Below, one piece after another: positions 1 through 9,149 of a stretch of DNA of 64,000 nt. Positions within the stretch are counted from its first letter, which is position 1, and each line of letters opens with the position of its first letter. The notes below the pieces were generated by a model. The model saw nothing but the letters and a program-made list of their open reading frames with translations, did no database searches and was not told where the DNA came from. Source of the stretch: an uncultured Acidobacteriia bacterium (GTDB lineage: Bacteria; Acidobacteriota; Terriglobia; Bryobacterales; Bryobacteraceae); the NCBI GenBank assembly GCA_903923395.1, contig CAIXXM010000111.1, positions 1 through 64,000 of the forward strand. The letters are read 5' to 3'. The position numbers and the translations under genes are program-made.

Positions 1-290
1 ATCCCATGCAGCGGCCCGCGCGGACCTTTGGCAGCCCGTTCCTTATCCAAGGCTTCGGCCTCCTTGAGCGCGTTCGGATTCAGCGTGATCAACGCATTTA
101 GTTTCGGGCCATGGGTATCAAAGGCCTCAATGCGTTTGATATAAGCCTGCACCAGGGATTTCGATGTGGCCCGGCCCTCGGTCATTGCTTTCTGCAGGTC
201 GGAAATGGACGCCTCCGCGACCTCAATAGTTTGTGCGAAAGCGCTGCCTGCGAACAGGCAGAAGAGCAGGAATAACCGGGCTATTTTCAT
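1..290 (-). CDS. Amidase signature family protein, N-terminal part (truncated by window edge), with signal peptide
   Basis: Minus-strand translation from ATG at 290: MKIARLFLLFCLFAGSAFAQTIEVAEASISDLQKAMTEGRATSKSLVQAYIKRIEAFDTHGPKLNALITLNPNAL; resembles the amidase N-terminal region. Confidence 0.75.
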   Translation of the reverse strand, partial: MKIARLFLLFCLFAGSAFAQTIEVAEASISDLQKAMTEGRATSKSLVQAYIKRIEAFDTHGPKLNALITLNPNALKEAEALDKERAAKGPRGPLHG

Positions 291-314
291 TGGGGAAATA
301 CTAGCATCCCGCCT

Positions 315-1634
315 CTAGAGAACAGAAAGGAAATTGGTCAGATCGCGTTTCTCTGCTTCGGAGAGCCCGATTTCGTAAGTGCGGTCATAGTAATCCACCA
401 CCGCCCGCAGGGATGCTGCGGCTCCGTTGGTGAAGTAGGGAGCACGTGCGGCCAGCGCGCGGAACTGGGGCATGGCGAAGACCCCTGCGTCTGCAAATCT
501 GCCGGTGATCAGGGCCCGGCCCGGGTCTTCGGAATAAACTACCGTTGCGCCGTGCTTGAGCCGGAACAGGGGCAGGGGAGAATCCGCGGGTTGGGGATGA
601 CGTGCCGTGCCGATGTCGAGCAGGCGCTTGGTCCCGGGCTGGTGGCAGGTGGCGCAGGTCATCTCAGAGACGTCATCCATACGGAATGCCCGTGAGGCGA
701 AGAGCTTGCTGCCGCGGGCCGCCGAGGCACGGAATTCCCGCTGCAGATCAGTCTCATGAATCCCCTTCCATTTCCCAAGGTCGAGCCCCGCGAATAGCGA
801 TGGTGCAGGCCCGTTCATGAGGGGTTCCACGCCGAGGCCCGAGTTCTCCACCAAGCCGCCGCGCATGTCAGAGTTTTGGGCTGCGTAGACTTGCGTTTCA
901 AAGTCGAGGATGCGGTCCAGTTCTTCCACGGTCAGATGCCGGGGGGATTCTTCATGTACGAAGGCGGCGGTGATAGCCTGCGAGCGGAGCGAAGGTTCCC
1001 GGCCATCAGCCATGAGAACGGCGCCTTTGGGACCCTCGGTGAGCTTCGCCAAATTCGCGGCCATGCGCGGGCGGCGGTACACCGAAATCTGATGTGCCGC
1101 TGCGAGGCCGAACTTGGGACTTAAATTACAGCCAGCCGGGTCACGCACCACTTCGATCTCAAAATCGGGCTTCACATTCGGCGGGGGCCAGGGCAGGGCG
1201 ATGCGGAACAAGCCGCGGTCCAGCAGCAACGAATGCGAGGCGCGCTGCGCAGGCGGTTGATCCGGGCAATTCGCGCCATCCACCATGGCGAACACCGGGT
1301 CTTTGCCTTCTGTTTCGAGCCAGCGCTGCCGGAGCACTTCCGCTGAAACACTCATCGCGTTTGCCGGCTGATGACAGGTGACACAGGCGCGCCCGTTGGT
1401 GCCAAGCGCAGCGAAAAAGGGGTGGCCTTCTGTCTTCACGGCACCGTTCTTATTCGAAATGCGGACCTGCCCGGAAGGATTGTCAAAGTCTGAATCCCAG
1501 CCCAGGCTGTCTGTCTGACCGGCATCCCACCAAATCCGGCTGGGTCCGTAGCGGGATGTCTGGGCCACCAGCACAACCCCGGCTGCGAGGAAGGCTAACG
1601 TCAGACGTTTGTTCAAGATATAGCGCGCTGGCAT
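315..1634 (-). CDS. Cytochrome c peroxidase-like di-heme protein
   Basis: ORF 315..1685 with likely start at MPARYILNKRLTLAFLAAG; two c-type heme motifs CVTCH and CATCH; ends APYFTNGAAASLRAVVDYYDRTYEIGLSEAEKRDLTNFL, typical of MauG/CcpA-like proteins. Confidence 0.8.
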   Translation of the reverse strand: MPARYILNKRLTLAFLAAGVVLVAQTSRYGPSRIWWDAGQTDSLGWDSDFDNPSGQVRISNKNGAVKTEGHPFFAALGTNGRACVTCHQPANAMSVSAEVLRQRWLETEGKDPVFAMVDGANCPDQPPAQRASHSLLLDRGLFRIALPWPPPNVKPDFEIEVVRDPAGCNLSPKFGLAAAHQISVYRRPRMAANLAKLTEGPKGAVLMADGREPSLRSQAITAAFVHEESPRHLTVEELDRILDFETQVYAAQNSDMRGGLVENSGLGVEPLMNGPAPSLFAGLDLGKWKGIHETDLQREFRASAARGSKLFASRAFRMDDVSEMTCATCHQPGTKRLLDIGTARHPQPADSPLPLFRLKHGATVVYSEDPGRALITGRFADAGVFAMPQFRALAARAPYFTNGAAASLRAVVDYYDRTYEIGLSEAEKRDLTNFLSVL

Positions 1635-1730
1635 TAGGTACAAGCTAACACGGAGCGTACGTTTTGGCTGCGGTCCTGATAACACTTCTTAACGAAGTCC
1701 GGGAGTGCTTCCACGCGTCTTTAGAGTTGC

Positions 1731-3128
1731 ATGAATCTTCGCAACACGATCTTATCTCTACTTACTTGTTCCGCTTCTATCTTGCTTACCGCTGGTTTGG
1801 TCTATGCCGACGCCAACGGGCCTGACCCTGGTCTTTCCGGCGTGCCCGGAGAAGTTGGTACCTGCGCGAACTGTCACAGTGCCGGTGCCTCGACGATCAA
1901 CACCATGGGCGGCAAGCTATCACTCAACACCGGGACAGCATCGACTTATACACCGGGGGAGATTCAGCACTGGATCATCACGCTGGCTGATCCGACGGCG
2001 AAGCGCTGGGGCTTTCAGGCCACGGCCCGCCTCGCTTCCAGCACCAGCACCACGGCGGGCGGCCTTTCTTCGGCCGACAGTAACACGCAGGTGATTTGCT
2101 CGAATGCCTCATTCCGAACCGCGCAGCGCACCACGACGGGGTCCTGCAGTTCCTCGAATCCGCTGATGTATGCAGAGCAAACTCTGACTGGCACGCGCAA
2201 CGGGACCACCGGGTCCGTAACGTTTGCGATAGACTGGCAGGCACCCGCAACCAATGTCGGGTCTGTTACTGTCTATCTCGCTGGAAATGCCGCCAACGGG
2301 AATAACAATGACGACGTTGGGGACCATATCTACACCGCTACCGTAACTTTAACTCCTGCCAGTGCCGCAGCCGCACCGGTCATCACGCAGGTGGTGAACG
2401 GAGCCAGCTTTGGCACAGGTATCGAAGCCGGTTCCTGGGTGACCATCAAGGGCACGAATCTGACCGCGGCGACAAATTGCGATGCTGTGAACAATCCGTC
2501 CACGGGCTGCCGCACCTGGACGTCCGCTGACTTTACCAACGGCACGCCAACATCACTCGATGGTGTGAGTGTCTTGATTGGCGGGCAGCTGGCGTTTATC
2601 TACTTCATCAGTCCGGCGCAGATCAACGTGCAGGCGCCTGATGTAAGTCCGGCGAATGTTGCGGTTACGGTGACGAATTCTTCCGGTACAAGTAACTCAC
2701 TGACTGCGCCTCTGGCAAGTTATGCACCGGGCTTCTTCCAGGTGGGATCTTACGCAGTCGCCACGCATCTGGACGGGACTCTGGTGGCGCCGTCAACTTT
2801 GATCAGTACAGCCACGCCCGCGGTTGCCGGCGAGACGATCCTGCTGTGGGGCACCGGTTTCGGGCCGGTAAGTCCGGGCGTCGCTGCGGGAAAAACTCCG
2901 GCACAAGTGTTGGGACCAGGCACTCTGGCCTATGCCTCCATCCCCGCGGTGATCACTGTGGGTGGCATCCAGGCACAAGTGGTGTATGACATTCTCAGTC
3001 CCAATGCGATGGGCTTGTATCAGATCGCCATAACCTTGCCGGCGAATGTGCAAAGTGGAGACCAACCGGTCATTGCAACCACGGGGACAACCAGCTCTCC
3101 TTCGGGCGTTCTGCTTGCGGTGAAGTAA
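1731..3128 (+). CDS. Secreted protein with N-terminal CxxCH-containing Reeler/choice-of-anchor-like domain and C-terminal TIGR03437-like domain
   Basis: Signal peptide; GVPGEVGTCANCHSAG; C-terminal APVITQVVNGASFGTGIEAGSWVTIKGTNL...SPAQINVQAPDV...LLWGTGFGPV typical of Solibacter TIGR03437 proteins. Confidence 0.75.
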   Translation: MNLRNTILSLLTCSASILLTAGLVYADANGPDPGLSGVPGEVGTCANCHSAGASTINTMGGKLSLNTGTASTYTPGEIQHWIITLADPTAKRWGFQATARLASSTSTTAGGLSSADSNTQVICSNASFRTAQRTTTGSCSSSNPLMYAEQTLTGTRNGTTGSVTFAIDWQAPATNVGSVTVYLAGNAANGNNNDDVGDHIYTATVTLTPASAAAAPVITQVVNGASFGTGIEAGSWVTIKGTNLTAATNCDAVNNPSTGCRTWTSADFTNGTPTSLDGVSVLIGGQLAFIYFISPAQINVQAPDVSPANVAVTVTNSSGTSNSLTAPLASYAPGFFQVGSYAVATHLDGTLVAPSTLISTATPAVAGETILLWGTGFGPVSPGVAAGKTPAQVLGPGTLAYASIPAVITVGGIQAQVVYDILSPNAMGLYQIAITLPANVQSGDQPVIATTGTTSSPSGVLLAVK

Positions 3129-3129
3129 G

Positions 3130-4008
3130 TCACGGTTGCCAGAATGGTTCAGCAGCGGGAATAAACTCCACGGGCACCTCCGGCACCAGAGGGCGCAGCC
3201 AGTCCGCGCATAGTTTCATTCCCGCCTGTTCGGACACCACATGTCCCAGGAGAATCAGCGCCTTCTTCTTGCCGGATGAGATCATATCCTGCACGTATTC
3301 TACGAGTTCCCATTCGCGCGTCTCACCCACAATCAGAACATCCACGCCGTCGCGCGCGATAACTGGAATGCCTGGAAACTGGCTGACATAGCCCCAACTG
3401 GTGGCCGCGCTGCGGATCACTAACTTCGGGTCTCCGATGACGCGCATGGTCCGGATGCCAAGCTTGGATTGCAGTTGTTTCGCCAAGTCAGCGAGACTGA
3501 TCGCGGGAAACACCAGTGAGCGCGGATTCTCTGGATCAGCATACCTTTCCCAGCCCAATTCCCGGTTCATGCCAGAGGCAATGCCGTCTGGCTTGCGTGC
3601 GTGCCAATGGTCGTGAAAGTGGAAGACCACCATGTTATTCCCGGCCAGGAAATCACGCTTATACAGATAAGTATCGTCTTTGGTCAATTGCTCCACCGCA
3701 TCCTGATGCGAGAAGTAAGTGGATTCATGGGTGATGATCATGTTACGCCCGGCCTTGGCGGCCCGCTGGGCTACATCGAGCGTTGCCATCATGGTGGTGG
3801 CAATGCCGCGCACGGCTGTGTCCGGGGAGCCTGCGATGATGTTGTCCACGGTGGTCTGTCGCCAGGGCACACCGATGTTCGCCTTGATCCGCTCCAGGAC
3901 AGCCCCCGCCGTCAGCGTGGAGACCTGACTGCGTGCAAGAGCAGTGGCACCTGTGAAAAGAATAGTTCGACGCGTATACATTCCGCCCGAATCTATCACA
4001 AGGCGCAC
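3130..4008 (-). CDS. Nif3-like dinuclear metal center protein
   Basis: [47 protein letters not shown]; Nif3/YbgI-type motifs. Confidence 0.75.
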   Translation of the reverse strand: MRLVIDSGGMYTRRTILFTGATALARSQVSTLTAGAVLERIKANIGVPWRQTTVDNIIAGSPDTAVRGIATTMMATLDVAQRAAKAGRNMIITHESTYFSHQDAVEQLTKDDTYLYKRDFLAGNNMVVFHFHDHWHARKPDGIASGMNRELGWERYADPENPRSLVFPAISLADLAKQLQSKLGIRTMRVIGDPKLVIRSAATSWGYVSQFPGIPVIARDGVDVLIVGETREWELVEYVQDMISSGKKKALILLGHVVSEQAGMKLCADWLRPLVPEVPVEFIPAAEPFWQP

Positions 4009-4049
4009 GATCCACTGCGCGGGGCGTGAACGATGCCCCCCGCGTGATC

Positions 4050-5399
4050 TTACATCCAGCGCTTGATGAAGTTTGTGTCGAACGTGCCAGCCACGAAGTC
4101 CGGTTCGTTGAGAATGCGTTTGTGCAAGGGGATCGAAGTATGGATTCCCTCCACGACAAACAAATCGAGCGCACGTTTCATGCGGGCGATGGCCTCATCG
4201 CGGTCCTTGCCGTGGGCAATGAGCTTGGCCACCAGCGAATCGTAGTAGGGCGGAATCACGCCGTCCTGATAAGCATGCGTATCCACCCGGATACCGTTGC
4301 CGCCGGGAAGATTGAGTCCGGTGATGCGGCCTGGAGAAGGCGCAAACGTGACTGGGTTTTCGGCGTTGATGCGGCACTCGATGGCATGGCCGTAGAACTG
4401 CACCGGGCCGCCAAGAATCTCGGGAAGCGTTTCGCCCATGGCGATACGGATCTGCGACTTCACAAGATCGATGCCCGTGACGGCTTCAGTCACCGGGTGT
4501 TCCACTTGAATGCGGGCGTTGACCTCAATGAAGTAGAGGTCCCCGTTCTCATCCATCAGGAATTCCACGGTCCCGGCGTTGCTGTAGCCGATGGCCTTGA
4601 TCGCTTCCTTGAGCTTCTCGCTGACCCGGTTGCGGACTTCCGGCCGCAGCGCCGGCGAGGGCGATTCTTCGAGGAGTTTCTGATGGCGGCGCTGGATGCT
4701 GCACTCGCGTTCGCCGAGGATCTCGACGTTGCCATGCTCATCGGCCAGCAGTTGAAATTCGATGTGACGCGGGGCCTGGATGAACTTCTCCAAATACACG
4801 TCCGCGCTCGAAAATGCCGCACCGGCTTCCTGCTGTGCTTGATTCAACAGGCCGGGGAGTTCTTCCGCGTTCCAGCAGACGCGCATGCCGCGTCCGCCGC
4901 CACCCGCGGAGGCTTTCAAGATAACCGGGAACCCGATCTTGGCCGCCGTTTCGATTGCTTCTTCGGGGGATTGCAACACGCCCTCGGAACCGGGCAGGAT
5001 CGGCACGCCATAGTCCTTCATGATGGCGCGGGCGCGTTCCTTGATGCCCATGGAGGCAATGACACCGGGCTTCGGGCCGATGAATTTGATGCCCGACATT
5101 TCGCAGACTTCCGCGAACCCGGCATTTTCGCTGAGAAAGCCGTAACCGGGATGAATGGCATCCACGTTGGTGATCTCAGCGGCGGAGATGATCGACGGTA
5201 TATCCAGATAGCTGCGGGCGCTCTTTGCGGGGCCGATGCAGACAGCCTGGTCAGCAAAGCGCACCGGCAGACTGTGCCGGTCAGCTTCCGAGTAGACCGC
5301 AACCGTGGGGATGCCGAGATCCTTACAGGCGCAGATGATGCGCAGCGCGATCTCGCCACGGTTGGCGATCAGGATTTTCTTAAAGGGGGCGGATGCCAA
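4050..5399 (-). CDS. accC: Acetyl-CoA carboxylase, biotin carboxylase subunit
   Basis: [25 protein letters not shown]...[12 protein letters not shown]...[24 protein letters not shown]; likely TTG start (LASAPFKK) overlapping the accB 3' end. Confidence 0.95.
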   Translation of the reverse strand: MASAPFKKILIANRGEIALRIICACKDLGIPTVAVYSEADRHSLPVRFADQAVCIGPAKSARSYLDIPSIISAAEITNVDAIHPGYGFLSENAGFAEVCEMSGIKFIGPKPGVIASMGIKERARAIMKDYGVPILPGSEGVLQSPEEAIETAAKIGFPVILKASAGGGGRGMRVCWNAEELPGLLNQAQQEAGAAFSSADVYLEKFIQAPRHIEFQLLADEHGNVEILGERECSIQRRHQKLLEESPSPALRPEVRNRVSEKLKEAIKAIGYSNAGTVEFLMDENGDLYFIEVNARIQVEHPVTEAVTGIDLVKSQIRIAMGETLPEILGGPVQFYGHAIECRINAENPVTFAPSPGRITGLNLPGGNGIRVDTHAYQDGVIPPYYDSLVAKLIAHGKDRDEAIARMKRALDLFVVEGIHTSIPLHKRILNEPDFVAGTFDTNFIKRWM

Positions 5400-5877
5400 A
5401 GAGGGCTTCTCCGTATTCCACAGGCTGCGCGTTCTGCACCAGGCAGCTTTCAATCACGCCGGTCACATCGGCTTCAATCTCATTCATGAGCTTCATGGAT
5501 TCGATGATGCAGAGGACCTTGCCGGCAGTCACGTGTTCGCCGACATGGACAAAGTCAGGGGAGCCAGGTGACGGAGCGCCGTAAAAGGTGCCAACGATGG
5601 GCGACTTCACATAGTGGATATTGCTCTCCGGCTTGGAAGAAGCAGCTTCCTGCCTGGCCGCGGCGGCGGGTTCGCCGGCGGGTGCAATAGGGGTGTAAAC
5701 GGGGGCAGGGGAGGGAGCCGCAACCTCAGCGGGGAAGCCTGTTCGGATGCGGACGCGGTTCTCACCACGCTGCACTTCCAGTTCAGCAACGCCCGTGTCG
5801 GTAACGAGGCGGATCAGTTCCCGGATTTCATCGATTGTCATGCAACCTCCTAGGGTACCAAGTGGACACGGATACAC
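5380..5877 (-). CDS. accB: Acetyl-CoA carboxylase biotin carboxyl carrier protein
   Basis: C-terminal biotinyl motif [17 protein letters not shown]; directly upstream of accC. Confidence 0.93.
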   Translation of the reverse strand: MYPCPLGTLGGCMTIDEIRELIRLVTDTGVAELEVQRGENRVRIRTGFPAEVAAPSPAPVYTPIAPAGEPAAAARQEAASSKPESNIHYVKSPIVGTFYGAPSPGSPDFVHVGEHVTAGKVLCIIESMKLMNEIEADVTGVIESCLVQNAQPVEYGEALFGIRPL

Positions 5878-5884
5878 TGGTGTC

Positions 5885-6667
5885 GTGCCTGTCAGTGACC
5901 TGCTTTCCGCTCTCCAGAATTGCCGCGCAGTTGACCTCGCGCAGCCGTACTACACCGGTGCGCCGCATCATCCTTCCCACCCCGCGTACCTCTACAGTCT
6001 GAACAAGAAACATGGCGACTACATCAATCCGGGCGGTGCAAGTTCGGCTGCGGACGCGATTGCTCTGGGGACGCACGTTGGTACGCACATCGATGCGCTG
6101 TGTCACTTTTCCTGCTGTGGCATGTTACACGGCGGCGTAGAGGCCGCGAAAGTGCAGAGTTACGCAGGGGGCCTGGAACACCACACGATTGATCATGTGG
6201 CACCTATTTTCCGGCGGGGTGTTCTGCTCGATATTGCCAGGCAGCAGGGCGTGGAAGTCCTGCCGAAGGACTTCGCCATCACCGCGGAGCACCTTGAAGC
6301 CGAAGGTGCTGATATCCGGGAAGGAGATGTGGTTTTGATTCGCACGGGATGGGCGAAATATTGGGATGATGCGGCCAGGTTTATTGCGCAGGTGCAGAGC
6401 CCGGGCCCCAACCTGGATGCCGCAAAGTGGCTGAGTGCGAAGAAAATTTTCGCAGCCGGCTCAGACACCGCGCCGTTTGAGTTTGCCCCCAGCCCGGAAA
6501 TGAGCGTACACGTACATCTGCTGGTCGAAATCGGCATCCATATCATCGAGTGCCTGAACATGGAGGAGCTTTCGGCGATGGGAGCGAAGGAGTTTGTCTT
6601 CGCTGCTTCTCCACTGAAAATCCGCGGCGGCACGGGCTCACCCATCCGCCCGGTCGCCTTGCTCTAA
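5885..6667 (+). CDS. Cyclase family protein (kynurenine formamidase-like)
   Basis: GTG start VPVSDLLSALQNCRAVDLAQPYYTGAPHHPSHP; LGTHVGTHIDALCHF metal-binding motif. Confidence 0.85.
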   Translation: MPVSDLLSALQNCRAVDLAQPYYTGAPHHPSHPAYLYSLNKKHGDYINPGGASSAADAIALGTHVGTHIDALCHFSCCGMLHGGVEAAKVQSYAGGLEHHTIDHVAPIFRRGVLLDIARQQGVEVLPKDFAITAEHLEAEGADIREGDVVLIRTGWAKYWDDAARFIAQVQSPGPNLDAAKWLSAKKIFAAGSDTAPFEFAPSPEMSVHVHLLVEIGIHIIECLNMEELSAMGAKEFVFAASPLKIRGGTGSPIRPVALL

Positions 6668-6680
6668 GAAAGAATTCGTG

Positions 6681-7667
6681 ATGCCTGATCAACGCTACGA
6701 TGCATTGTTATTCCTCTCCTTTGGCGGTCCTGAGACCCACGGGGATGTGATTCCGTTCCTTGAAAACGTGCTGCGCGGCCGCAATGTGCCACGGGAGCGG
6801 ATGCTGGAGGTCGCGGAACATTACTATCATTTCGACGGCAAGAGTCCGATCAATGACCAATGCCGGGAAATGATTGCTGAATTAAAGGAAGAATTCGGCG
6901 CCAACGGTGTGAATTTGCCGATTTACTGGGGCAACCGGAACTGGCATCCGATGGTCAATGACACCGTCCGGCAAATGGTGGATGACGGTGTGAAACGGGC
7001 ACTTGTTTACGTTACTTCCGCATTCAGTTCCTACTCCGGGTGCCGCCAGTACCGCGAAGACATGGCGGCGGCGATAGAGTCCGTGCAGGGTGCGCTGGAA
7101 CTCGAAAAGATTCCGTCGTACTTCGATCATCCGGGCTTTATCAGCACCATGGTGGAACGCGTGGAGGAAGGTTTGGCCGCGTTGCCCGGTGCCGGGGTGG
7201 TCTACACGGCCCACAGCATCCCTGTTTCCATGGCAGCCACAAGCCCCTACGTCGGGCAGTTGACCTACGCGGCGGGAAAGGTCAATGAAGCGCTGGGTTT
7301 GGGTGAGGTCAAGCTTCTGTACCAGAGCCGCAGCGGCCCGCCCACACAGCCTTGGCTGGAGCCTGACATCTGCGACTATATCCGTTCGACGGAGGCGAAG
7401 AAATTGATCGTGGTCCCCATCGGGTTCCTCTCAGACCATATGGAAGTGATGTACGACCTCGATACGGAAGCTGCCGAAGCTGCGGCGGAGCGTGGCATCG
7501 AATTCTTCCGGGCCAAGACCGTCGGAGTACATCCACATTTCGTCAGAGCTGTGCGGGAAATGGTACAGGATGCACTGGCCAACGGCATTACACCCATCTG
7601 CAAGGTGGATTGCTGTCAGCCTGCCCGCAGGCCGGGTGGTCCACCGCAACTCGTTCGCCCGGCGTAA
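6681..7667 (+). CDS. hemH: Ferrochelatase
   Basis: DALLFLSFGGPETHGDVIPFLENVLRGRNVPRERMLEVAEHYYHFDGKSPINDQ; VVYTAHSIPVSMA; VVPIGFLSDHMEVMYDLDTEA. Confidence 0.93.
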   Translation: MPDQRYDALLFLSFGGPETHGDVIPFLENVLRGRNVPRERMLEVAEHYYHFDGKSPINDQCREMIAELKEEFGANGVNLPIYWGNRNWHPMVNDTVRQMVDDGVKRALVYVTSAFSSYSGCRQYREDMAAAIESVQGALELEKIPSYFDHPGFISTMVERVEEGLAALPGAGVVYTAHSIPVSMAATSPYVGQLTYAAGKVNEALGLGEVKLLYQSRSGPPTQPWLEPDICDYIRSTEAKKLIVVPIGFLSDHMEVMYDLDTEAAEAAAERGIEFFRAKTVGVHPHFVRAVREMVQDALANGITPICKVDCCQPARRPGGPPQLVRPA

Positions 7668-7677
7668 ACTGCTAGGT

Positions 7678-7845
7678 ATGGAATTCGAAGTTGATATCGA
7701 CGATGAAGTTTACGCTCGTGTGAAGCAGGTCGCGGAGCGGGAGGGCATCACCGCCGAGGAACTGATCGTGCGTTACCTGACGCAGTACGTCGAAGGCCAG
7801 GCAAGAAAGCCAGCCCCGGAACCGCCGGATCACGCAACAGAATAA
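7678..7845 (+). CDS. Small protein, possibly ribbon-helix-helix-like (55 aa)
   Basis: MEFEVDIDDEVYARVKQVAEREGITAEELIVRYLTQYVEGQARKPAPEPPDHATE; ATG at 7678 just downstream of hemH. Confidence 0.55.
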   Translation: MEFEVDIDDEVYARVKQVAEREGITAEELIVRYLTQYVEGQARKPAPEPPDHATE

Positions 7846-7892
7846 AGTTTGAGATTACCGCCGGGCGTTTTCCACTTTGTGTATGAACGCCC

Positions 7893-8755
7893 ATGCAGGA
7901 ATACGACATTGCCCTGAAGCGGGTGCTGACCCGCCCCGGAAGCTTGCTGCTGTACGCGTTGACTGGCTGCAAGGTTCTGCATTGGCTTAATGTTGAGTTG
8001 CCGCAAACCAGCAACCTTCGTGTGGATCTCCTCGGAGAGTAGACGAAGGGCGGCTCATTCAGATTGAATTTCAGAGCCGCAACAAACCCCGCTTCGCCGA
8101 GAGAATGCATAAGTATCTGGTTCTGGTGGAGGAGTGTTTCCGCAGATACCCGAAACAGATCGTTCTTTATCTCGGCGAAGAACCCTGCCGCTTGCAACGT
8201 GGCATCAGCGATGACGCGTTCACTTACCGTTATGAGCTGTTCGATATCCGCGATTTTGATGGCGAGCAACTTCTGGCCAGCGACCACCTGACGGATAACG
8301 TGGCTGCGATTCTGACGCGTTTCGGCCAGGAGCCTCAGGTTCTGCGGAGAATTCTTGCAAAGCTTGCCGCGGCGCCGCCCGAGCAGCGTGAGGAAGCCCT
8401 TTCAGAACTCGCGTTGCTGGCAGGATTGCGTAGAATGAGAGAGGAACTTGCCTGGGAGGTCGAACATATGCCCATTGAAGCCGACATCATGGAAAACCAG
8501 ATTCTGGGACCCATTCTTCGCCGAAAGATGGAGGAAGGGGTGGCGCAGGGGATCGAAAAGGGTATAGAGAAGGGGATCGAAAAGGGGATAGAAAAGGGGC
8601 AGCGCAGTATGCTTCTCCAACTCGTGCAGAGCCGTTTTGGTGAAGTCTCGCCCAGCCTGATGGCGAGGTTGCAATCCCTCTCCTCCGCAGAACTCACTCT
8701 CGCCTGCGAAAGAATTCTTGATGCGAAGAGCATCAGCGATCTGTTTTCCCGCTAA
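7893..8755 (+). pseudogene. Rpn/PD-(D/E)XK-like putative nuclease with C-terminal DUF4351, disrupted by a frameshift near 8040
   Basis: Frame 1 MQEYDIALKRVLTRPGSLLLYALTGCKVLHWLNVELPQTSNLRVDLLGE ends at TAG 8040-8042; the coding signal resumes in another frame as DEGRLIQIEFQSRNKPRFAERMHKYLVLVEECFRRYPKQIVLYLGEE through 8755. Confidence 0.75.
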
Positions 8756-8764
8756 GCACCCAAG
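8459..8764 (+). repeat. Tandem duplication, copy 1 (DUF4351 3' end)
   Basis: gtcgaacatatgcccattgaag...ttttcccgctaagcacccaag, near-identical to 8788-9081. Confidence 0.9.
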
Positions 8765-8769
8765 GGAAA

Positions 8770-9072
8770 GTGCGCCACGAACGCAGAGTCGAATATATGC
8801 CCATTGAAGCTGACATCATGGAAAACCAGATTCTGGGACCCATTCTTCGCCGAAAGATGGAGGAAGGGGTGGCGCAGGGGATCGAGAAGGGTATAGAGAA
8901 GGGGATCGAAAAGGGGCAGCGTAGTGTGCTTCTCCAACTGGTGCAGAGCCGTTTTGGTGAAGTCTCGCCCAGCCTGATGGCGAGGTTGCAATCCCTCTCC
9001 TCCGCAGAACTCACTCTCGCCTGCGAAAGAATTCTTGATGCGAAGAGCATCGGCGATCTGTTTTCCCGCTAA
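8770..9072 (+). pseudogene. Truncated DUF4351 fragment (duplicated C-terminus of the Rpn-like gene)
   Basis: ORF MPIEADIMENQILGPILRRKMEEGVAQGIEKGIEKGIEKGQRSVLLQLVQSRFGEVSPSLMARLQSLSSAELTLACERILDAKSIGDLFSR repeats the preceding C-terminus. Confidence 0.7.
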
Positions 9073-9081
9073 GCACCCAAG
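8788..9081 (+). repeat. Tandem duplication, copy 2 (DUF4351 3' end, one 12-nt unit shorter)
   Basis: gtcgaatatatgcccattgaagctg...ttttcccgctaagcacccaag; offset from copy 1 falls from 329 to 317 because one GIEK-encoding unit is missing. Confidence 0.9.
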
Positions 9082-9098
9082 ACAAGAACGCCAAACGC

Positions 9099-9131
9099 AA
9101 AAAGGCCGCCTCTTTCGAGGCGGCCTTTTTC
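9099..9131. terminator. Bidirectional Rho-independent terminator between the DUF4351 fragment and aceE
   Basis: aaaaaggccgcctctttcgaggcggccttttt: perfect GC stem, tttc loop, A- and T-tracts, at a convergent junction. Confidence 0.9.
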
Positions 9132-9149
9132 AATTCACTCCAACAGCGC

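Noticed and set aside
4026-5489. 487-aa plus-strand ORF antisense to accC
   Set aside because: Shadow ORF of a highly conserved GC-rich gene; the translation is low-complexity Arg/His/Asp/Gly-rich with no family resemblance.
7863-7892. gggcgtt...aacgccc inverted repeat upstream of the Rpn-like gene
   Set aside because: Short 7-bp stem with a 16-nt loop; could easily be chance in this GC-rich sequence.
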